DNA from: Candidatus Aminicenantota bacterium
GTDB lineage: Bacteria > Acidobacteriota > Aminicenantia > UBA2199
Length of the DNA: 6,362 nt
Assembly (NCBI GenBank): GCA_020355945.1
Contig: CP070627.1
Span: forward strand, 5,530,700 to 5,537,061
Reading direction: 5' to 3'
In this document: positions 1 to 5,101 of the stretch, piece after piece
How positions within the stretch are numbered: position 1 is the first letter of the stretch
Layout: each line of letters opens with the position of its first letter
Translations under genes and position numbers: made by a program
The notes under the pieces: model-generated
Database searches by the model: none
What the model saw: only the letters and a program-made list of their open reading frames with translations
Told to the model about the DNA's origin: nothing

Positions 1-1732
1 CTCCTTTTGGAATTTTAACGATCAAGTGGGCGCCCTGGTGATAGTCTTCATCCAGGGTAATGGTGCCCTTGTGATTCTTAATGATATTATAAGAGATGTT
101 TAATCCTAACCCGGCACCTTTGCCGGGTTTTGTGGATTTAAAGGGTTCAAATAGTGCTGCTTTGATAGCATCATTGAATCCAGGGCCATTGTCAATAAAA
201 TCGATCCGGTAGGTATCCTCTTTTTCAAATACATCGATCACCAACCTGCCTGTTCCTGCCATTGCTTCAATGGCATTTAAGATAAGATTTATAAACACCT
301 GCTGCAGCGCCTCCGGGTTGCAGTAGATGGGAAATGAATGATTCTTTTTTATGTAATCAATGGAGGTATTTTTTGCTTGTTTACTCCATTTTATCACTTT
401 TATCGCCGCATCCATAATAGTGGTGATGTCGGCTAGTTTGGTGTAGTCCATTTTAGGAATGGCAAATTTATGAATGTTATGAACGATGGTTTTAACCCGT
501 TTAATCTCCCGTTCCACCACCTCTACCACTTCGTTGAGCGGTTGGTTATTGGTGTTTTTGGACAGGTGTTTCTTTATAAACCGTATGGAATTTTCTATAG
601 CAAACAAAGGATTGTTGATTTCATGGGTGATATCGGCGGTTACTCGTCCCAAAAGTATCAGCTTCTCATTCAGCATTGCCATATGTTCGATTTCTTCTTT
701 TGTTATACTTTCGCTTTGGAGTCGTTTGAGCATTTCATTGATGTTGTGGTCCAGTTGGGTAATTTCGTCGTGGTAAGACCGGGTTATTTCTATTTGCCGG
801 GAAAGATCATCCAGTGAGATAATATTACTGGTGACGGTGGAAATATGTTTCACACGCCGTACCACCAGGCGGTCCATGATAAAGTACAATATCACCCCTA
901 ATAAGATAACACCCATCATCAGCATCAGAAACAAATGGGTGGTTTTTTGTAGTATTTTAAATGTATGTCTTGGGGCGTCTACGCGGATGGTAAAGACATG
1001 GCGGTTCCACACATCGGTTACCGGGTAGTAAATGACTAACGTATCGCCTTCCTCTTCCAGCAGCCACTTGTTTTCGCTGGGGTGCTGCCATTTCTTTTGC
1101 ACTGGGTCTATTAACAGGTGGGTTTCCCAGATGACCACTTTTTTGATTCGTTTTTCAAAGGTTCGGTCAATGAGTCGTCCCACCACCAATCGTCCGTTTT
1201 GGGGACCGGAAAGGTCGCTGTGAAAAATGGGGGAAGACACCACGATCATGGGCCCGAATTCCGACTGCACAATACCGGTGACAGATTCTTCCAGGAGGAA
1301 TCTTTTGACCAGGAATTTCCAGGTGTCTCCTTTTTTTTGGCCCAGTAAATTAAATTGAAGGGGATGATTGTTGATATGGGAATAGCCTTCGAGCCGAACG
1401 ATTTCTTGGTTGCGATTAACTGCCAGGACCAGGCTGAATTCTCTGTCTTTTAATGTCAGCGACGGCGTCAGGTTTTGTTCTATTTCCCGGCTGGGGTGAG
1501 AAACATAATCGTACATTGTATCCCATGCTGCCCGGTCTTCTGTGAAAGTTAAAATGCGATTGGTTTCCTTTTCAAATACGGAGACGGCTCCGGCAATGAC
1601 CTGTTGGATAAACCGGGATTTCTGTTCTTGCACACTATCATAAAGCATTAGCCGGAATAACAGGAAAATCAGGATGCAGAGTACAAGACAAAGCAGCAGG
1701 ATAACAAAGACAATTTTTTTTGTTAATTTCAT
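1..1732 (-). CDS. Sensor histidine kinase with CHASE4-type sensor, HAMP and kinase core (3' end cut by window edge)
   Basis: A continuous minus-strand frame of 577 residues encodes a membrane-bound two-component sensor kinase. It should autophosphorylate on histidine and pass the phosphate to a response regulator, which is not in this window. Visible in order: TM1 at about 7-28; an extracytoplasmic region of about 30-260 with the CHASE4-like signature DRAAWDTMYDYV at 66-77; TM2 at about 264-286; HAMP at about 287-340; a HisKA dimerisation helix with ITHEINNPL and phospho-acceptor His370 (codon 625-623); the N box with Asn486 in NLILNAIEAM; the G1 box DNGPGF at 514-519; the F box LFEPFKSTK at 527-535; and the G2 box GAGLGL at 539-544. 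The last residues, IVKIPKG, resemble a normal kinase end, so little is missing. ATG 1732 is the only usual start before an in-frame upstream stop; it has no good Shine-Dalgarno site. The ligand is unknown. Kinase identity is very secure and the CHASE4 assignment fairly secure. Confidence 0.95.
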   Translation of the reverse strand, partial: MKLTKKIVFVILLLCLVLCILIFLLFRLMLYDSVQEQKSRFIQQVIAGAVSVFEKETNRILTFTEDRAAWDTMYDYVSHPSREIEQNLTPSLTLKDREFSLVLAVNRNQEIVRLEGYSHINNHPLQFNLLGQKKGDTWKFLVKRFLLEESVTGIVQSEFGPMIVVSSPIFHSDLSGPQNGRLVVGRLIDRTFEKRIKKVVIWETHLLIDPVQKKWQHPSENKWLLEEEGDTLVIYYPVTDVWNRHVFTIRVDAPRHTFKILQKTTHLFLMLMMGVILLGVILYFIMDRLVVRRVKHISTVTSNIISLDDLSRQIEITRSYHDEITQLDHNINEMLKRLQSESITKEEIEHMAMLNEKLILLGRVTADITHEINNPLFAIENSIRFIKKHLSKNTNNQPLNEVVEVVEREIKRVKTIVHNIHKFAIPKMDYTKLADITTIMDAAIKVIKWSKQAKNTSIDYIKKNHSFPIYCNPEALQQVFINLILNAIEAMAGTGRLVIDVFEKEDTYRIDFIDNGPGFNDAIKAALFEPFKSTKPGKGAGLGLNISYNIIKNHKGTITLDEDYHQGAHLIVKIPKG

Positions 1733-1910
1733 GTTATTTTTTGCAGGGTGTAATGATAATACATAATCCGGTTTATTACAACTTTTTTTATCACATTTAA
1801 GCCTGGGAAAAAATAACTTTCCAGCTTCGCGGTCTTTCTTCGTGTCCCTTTACGTTTCACTGTAACTTCGTGGCTAAAAATAAAATTGCTGCAGAGATGG
1901 AAATAATGTG

Positions 1911-1937
1911 GTGACACAAATAAAATTAGGATATAAT
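1911..1937 (+). promoter_or_regulatory. Possible promoter of the Nim-like gene
   Basis: A perfect -10 hexamer TATAAT lies at 1932-1937, with a -35-like GTGACA at 1911-1916. The 15-bp spacer is shorter than the preferred 17. The predicted start point would fall at about 1943, almost on the Shine-Dalgarno AGGAG at 1945-1949, leaving a very short leader. The rest of the 226-bp divergent gap (1733-1958) is AT-rich. It contains one TTACGTTT octamer at 1850-1857, and I see no convincing terminator or RNA gene in it. Confidence is low because the spacer and leader are both unusual. Confidence 0.3.
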
Positions 1938-1958
1938 AAGAAACAGGAGTTATAAACC

Positions 1959-2423
1959 ATGCGGCGAAAAGAAAAAGAAATTACCAACAGCCAGGAAATT
2001 GAAGCCATTATTCAAAAAGCAGAAGTGTGCCGGTTGGGGATGGCTGTGGATAACACCCCTTATGTGGTGCCGGTGTTTTTCGGGTTCGAAGACAATTGCC
2101 TCTATGTCCACTGCGCTAAAGAAGGTCGAAAATTGGATATGATCAGGCAAAACAATATTGTCTGTTTTGAAATGGAGGTAGACACTCGGATAAACAACCG
2201 GGACAAACCCGCCTGCCAATGGAGCTCCTCCTACCGCAGTGTGATTGGTTATGGAAAAGCCTTTATAATAGAGGATTTCGAGGAGAAAACCCGGGCATTG
2301 GACGCGATCATGAGACACTATTCTGACCGGAGTTCCTTTGAATACAAAAAAAAAGAAGTGGAGAAGGTAGTTATCATTAAAATCGTTATTCATCAACTCA
2401 GCGGGAAGAAATCAGTGGATTAG
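1959..2423 (+). CDS. NimA / pyridoxamine-5'-phosphate-oxidase-like flavin-binding protein
   Basis: This 154-residue cytoplasmic protein has the size and layout of the split-barrel flavin-binding family that includes nitroimidazole-resistance (Nim) proteins (Pfam Pyridox_ox_2 type). Family-like segments are the MRRKEKEIT start, EVCRLGMAVDNTPYVVPVFFGFED at about 22-45 (read in pieces), the YVHCAKEGRK motif with His51 at 49-58, VCFEME at 68-73, and a Trp-Tyr-Arg segment ending RSVIGYGKA at 88-101. Nim proteins bind FMN or a related flavin and can reduce nitro groups; His51 lies where the family has a conserved histidine. The true substrate here is unknown, and most chromosomal homologues have no proven role in drug resistance. 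The start is supported by AGGAG at 1945-1949, nine bases before the ATG. The gene is transcribed away from the kinase and towards the efflux operon. Nine consecutive A's at 2346-2354 encode Lys130-132. Fold assignment is secure; function is only a family inference. Confidence 0.9.
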   Translation: MRRKEKEITNSQEIEAIIQKAEVCRLGMAVDNTPYVVPVFFGFEDNCLYVHCAKEGRKLDMIRQNNIVCFEMEVDTRINNRDKPACQWSSSYRSVIGYGKAFIIEDFEEKTRALDAIMRHYSDRSSFEYKKKEVEKVVIIKIVIHQLSGKKSVD

Positions 2424-2435
2424 AAAATAATTTAC

Positions 2436-2464
2436 TTGAAATAATCCTGTTTTAGTTATATAAT
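2436..2464 (+). promoter_or_regulatory. Sigma70-type promoter of the efflux operon
   Basis: A -35 TTGAAA at 2436-2441 and a perfect -10 TATAAT at 2459-2464 are separated by exactly 17 bp, close to the consensus housekeeping promoter. It begins 12 bp after the stop of the Nim-like gene. The expected start point is near 2471, giving a leader of about 120 nt before the TolC-like ATG. I see no terminator between the two genes, so read-through from the Nim-like gene is also possible. The match is seen in the sequence; its activity is inferred. Confidence 0.7.
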
Positions 2465-2477
2465 GGAAAACCAAAAT

Positions 2478-2530
2478 TTACGTATTACGTATTAAAACCA
2501 TTTGGGGTTTCCGGTTACGTTTTTACGTTT
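2478..2530 (+). repeat. Two tandem TTACGT-based repeats in the efflux leader (candidate operator)
   Basis: TTACGTA occurs twice head to tail at 2478-2484 and 2485-2491 (7-bp period). TTACGTTT occurs twice head to tail at 2515-2522 and 2523-2530 (8-bp period). The two pairs start 37 bp apart, and a further ACGT follows at 2542-2545. Both pairs lie immediately downstream of the predicted start of transcription, where a bound repressor would block elongation. The repeats are seen directly; an operator role is inferred. Confidence 0.5.
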
Positions 2531-2591
2531 TCATGGGTTGAACGTGGACCTGGAATTCTTTTAAGCAAAGTAGTTAGAAAAAGGAAAAACA

Positions 2592-3956
2592 ATGTGTAGA
2601 CGAGTGATTTTATTTGTGATTGCTGCTATGTTGAATTTGAGTTTCAGTTATAGTGGAACAGCAGCGGAGACTGCTGATATTCCCCGGTTATCGTTGAAAG
2701 AGGTCCAGGATTATGCGGTAAAGCACAGCATTGAGACCCGGAATGCGCGCCTGGATGTACGCATGGCTAAGAAGAAGATTTGGGAAACCACTGCCACTGG
2801 TTTGCCGCAGGTTAGTGCAAAAGTTTCTTACCTGGATAATCTTCAACTGCCCACCACTTTGATCCCGGCTCAATTCATCGATCCGGATGCAGAGGAAGGA
2901 GAGTTTATCGGGGTGAAGTTTGGCACCCAACATAATGCCACCCTGTCAATAACTGTGGACCAATTGATCTTTAGCGGCTCTTATATCGTAGGGCTGCAGG
3001 CATCTCGTATATATTTGCGATTGTCTCAAGAACAGTTGATCAAAACGGAGATCGATGTGAAAGAGGCGGTAACCCGGACGTACTACCTGATTTTGCTGGC
3101 TGAAGATAACAAAAAAACATTGGAGGCTAACCTGGAAAATGTGAAGAAAATCCTGTTTGAATCCAGGGAACTCTATAAAGCCGGTTTTGCCGAGGATACG
3201 GATGTGGACCAGCTCCAGTTGACGGTCACAGACCTGGAGAATGCCATTAAATCCATGGATCGCCAGATCCAGGTCACCTATAAACTGCTGAAATACCAGA
3301 TGGGGTTTGACCTGGAAAAGGAAGTCCGCCTGTCCCGGGGACTGGCCGACATATTGAGCGAAATGGAGAGTAAGGAATTGTTAACCGCGGATTTTGATAT
3401 CACCGGCCATATTGATTATCGAATGCTGGACACCCAGGAAAAGTCCTTAGGATTGTTGTTGAGGAGAGAGAAATCCGAGTATTTGCCTAATATCTCCGCT
3501 TTTATTTCTCACAGCCAGATGGCCATGAGGGAGTCTTTTAATTTTTTTAACAAGGATGAGACATGGTTTCCTTCGACGATGATCGGACTTAGTATCGATA
3601 TCCCGATATTTAGCAGTGGGATGCGAAGCGCCAGGGTGGCCCAGGCTAAAATGGACCTGGAAAAAGCAAAAAATTCAAAAAAGAAAGTGGTGGACGGGCT
3701 GCGACTGGAACTGGTCCAGGCCAGGTCTGATTTTGCCAATGCGTTGGAAACAGCCCAAAAAACCAAAGACAACGTTAAACTGGCTAAAAAAATATACGAT
3801 AAGACATTGATTAAGTACACCAATGGAACAGCCTCCAGCCTGGAACTGACTCAGACCCACAGCCAGTATTTAACAGCGGAATCCAATTACACCCAGGCAG
3901 TGGTGGAGCTGCTCAATGCCAAAACCCGTTTGGATAAAGCATTGAATCGTTTATAA
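2592..3956 (+). CDS. TolC-like outer-membrane efflux channel
   Basis: This 454-residue protein belongs to the outer-membrane efflux protein (OEP/TolC) family, which forms trimeric channels with an outer-membrane barrel and a long periplasmic helical tunnel. A signal peptide is visible: basic residues at 3-4, a hydrophobic stretch at about 5-18, and likely cleavage after Ala25. Two OEP repeats follow, at about 31-230 and 270-453. Each has helix-rich segments with heptad-like spacing. The paired family motifs are AGFAEDTDVDQLQLTVTDLE at about 197-216 in the first repeat and NGTASSLELTQTHSQYLTAE in the second. The segment GLSIDIPIFSSGMR in the second repeat is a typical strand leading to a tunnel helix. 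The length is normal for the family. The start is supported by AAGGA at 2581-2585, six bases before the ATG. It is the first gene of the efflux operon, in the order channel-adaptor-pump. The exported substrate cannot be told from this gene. Weak TolC-family relationships make a specific gene name unsafe. Confidence 0.95.
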   Translation: MCRRVILFVIAAMLNLSFSYSGTAAETADIPRLSLKEVQDYAVKHSIETRNARLDVRMAKKKIWETTATGLPQVSAKVSYLDNLQLPTTLIPAQFIDPDAEEGEFIGVKFGTQHNATLSITVDQLIFSGSYIVGLQASRIYLRLSQEQLIKTEIDVKEAVTRTYYLILLAEDNKKTLEANLENVKKILFESRELYKAGFAEDTDVDQLQLTVTDLENAIKSMDRQIQVTYKLLKYQMGFDLEKEVRLSRGLADILSEMESKELLTADFDITGHIDYRMLDTQEKSLGLLLRREKSEYLPNISAFISHSQMAMRESFNFFNKDETWFPSTMIGLSIDIPIFSSGMRSARVAQAKMDLEKAKNSKKKVVDGLRLELVQARSDFANALETAQKTKDNVKLAKKIYDKTLIKYTNGTASSLELTQTHSQYLTAESNYTQAVVELLNAKTRLDKALNRL

Positions 3957-3958
3957 GG

Positions 3959-3988
3959 CGTAAGGACGCGATTGATCGCGTTCGTAAG
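3959..3988. repeat. Palindrome flanked by CGTAAG direct repeats, between channel and adaptor genes
   Basis: ACGCGAT at 3966-3972 and ATCGCGT at 3975-3981 are perfect inverted repeats around a TG centre. An RNA copy could fold as a six-pair GC-rich stem with a TTGA loop, extended below by one G-U and one G-C pair. CGTAAG occurs on both sides, at 3959-3964 and 3983-3988. No T-run follows, so this is not a clear intrinsic terminator. It could be an mRNA processing or stability element, an attenuating hairpin that tunes adaptor and pump levels, or a dyad binding site. Confidence 0.5.
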
Positions 3989-4017
3989 AAAATAATTGAT
4001 TTGAGGAAGATAGACTG

Positions 4018-5094
4018 ATGAGACAATTAAGCGTAATATTAACCGTATTATTTGTTATTGTGACATGTGTTTCCTGCAGTGCAGGGAAAGACGCCAACCC
4101 GGACTCGTCTGCTGCAGAAACCGGTACCCAGGTATTGGTAGCGGTCAAGAAGATGACCTATGAAACCTTCGAGCACTTTTTCCTGGCTAACGGCACGGTG
4201 GAAGCGGTAAACGACGCTTTTATCAGCTCGGAAATCAACGGCCAGATCAAAACCATCCATGTCAAAGAAGGCCAGCGGGTGAAAAAAGGTCAATTACTGG
4301 TTTCCCTTAATTCCGATATCACGGAAAGCACCATCGCTGAAGTGAAAACCTCTTTGGAACTGGCAAAAACCGTTTATAAAAAACGCAAAGGCCTGTGGGA
4401 CAAGAATATCGGCTCGGAAATCCAGTACTTGCAAGCCAAAACCAATAAAGAGTCCCTGGAAAACAGGTTAAAAACCCTGGAGGCCCAATTGGAAATGGCA
4501 AAGATCAAAGCACCCATCAACGGCATTGTAGATGAAATTTCCAGGAAAGAAGGGGAATTGGCTGTACCGGGCTTCCAGTTGATCCGGTTGGTTAATCTCA
4601 GCAAAGTGTATATCAATGCTGATGTATCTGAGACTTATATCCCTAAAGTCAGTAAAGGAGACACCGTGACAGTGAGTTTTCCTTCTTACCCGGGTTTGAC
4701 CATTGATGCCGTGATTTATCGCACCGGTAATGTGGTGAAAAGCAAAAACCGGACGTTCCTGGTACAGGTGCTGCTGGATAACAGCGAAGAAAAATTGAAA
4801 CCCAATATGGTGGCTGTCGTCAAAATGAAGGATTTTTCCAGGGATGATGCCCTGGTGGTACCTTCCATTATCATTAAAAACGACCTGAAGGGTTCCTATC
4901 TTTATGTGGTAAATGAAGAGGAAGGAAAATTGAAAGCCGGCAAAACCTATGTGACCCCCGGGATGTCGGAAGGCAGCCATACCATGATTACCCGGGGACT
5001 GGAACCGGGTCAGCAGGTGATTATCAAAGGATATAACCTGGTGAAAAACGGCATGGAAGTGAAAATAGAAACAAAGGAACCTGTGGAGGGATAA
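4018..5094 (+). CDS. HlyD/AcrA-family periplasmic adaptor (membrane fusion protein), probable lipoprotein
   Basis: This 358-residue adaptor should link the RND pump to the TolC-like channel in the periplasm. The N-terminus has a hydrophobic stretch at about 4-16 and then VSC, with Cys20 the likely lipidated residue; the -3 position is Cys rather than the usual Leu, so lipidation is probable but not certain. Domains follow the family order: first lipoyl half at about 60-98 (EINGQIKTIHVKEGQRVKKG), alpha-helical hairpin at about 101-160, second lipoyl half at about 161-190 (KIKAPINGIVDEISRKEGE), beta-barrel at about 196-272, and membrane-proximal domain at about 275-355. The hairpin is short, as in many 350-360-residue adaptors. 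GAGGA at 4003-4007 lies ten bases before the ATG. The gene follows the channel gene by 61 bp and precedes the pump by 7 bp, so the three are very likely co-transcribed. Substrate is unknown. Confidence 0.94.
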   Translation: MRQLSVILTVLFVIVTCVSCSAGKDANPDSSAAETGTQVLVAVKKMTYETFEHFFLANGTVEAVNDAFISSEINGQIKTIHVKEGQRVKKGQLLVSLNSDITESTIAEVKTSLELAKTVYKKRKGLWDKNIGSEIQYLQAKTNKESLENRLKTLEAQLEMAKIKAPINGIVDEISRKEGELAVPGFQLIRLVNLSKVYINADVSETYIPKVSKGDTVTVSFPSYPGLTIDAVIYRTGNVVKSKNRTFLVQVLLDNSEEKLKPNMVAVVKMKDFSRDDALVVPSIIIKNDLKGSYLYVVNEEEGKLKAGKTYVTPGMSEGSHTMITRGLEPGQQVIIKGYNLVKNGMEVKIETKEPVEG

Positions 5095-5101
5095 CAATAC
5101 A

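Noticed and set aside
470..1348. Several plus-strand open frames of 60-115 codons across the left third
   Set aside because: All lie opposite the sensor kinase, whose H, N, G1, F and G2 boxes are intact on the minus strand. They are shadows.
1756..1781. Possible minus-strand kinase promoter (TTGTAA at 1781-1776 and TATTAT at 1761-1756)
   Set aside because: The spacer is only 14 bp and both hexamers are imperfect in an AT-rich stretch where such matches are common.
1729..1917. A 62-codon minus-strand frame starting at GTG 1917, whose TGA stop overlaps the kinase ATG as ATGA, suggesting a coupled leader peptide
   Set aside because: There is no ribosome site before the GTG, the peptide has no recognisable fold or family features, and its AT-rich, low-complexity composition matches the intergenic DNA. 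The stop-start overlap alone is not enough, although it could matter because the kinase lacks a good Shine-Dalgarno site of its own.
1950..2396. Minus-strand open frame (148 codons) opposite the Nim-like gene
   Set aside because: The plus strand encodes a recognisable Nim-like protein with a ribosome site; the antisense product has no family features.
2495..2510. Inverted repeat AAACC / GGTTT as a terminator after the Nim-like gene
   Set aside because: The stem is only five pairs, mostly A-T, with no T-run after it, and it lies downstream of the efflux promoter.
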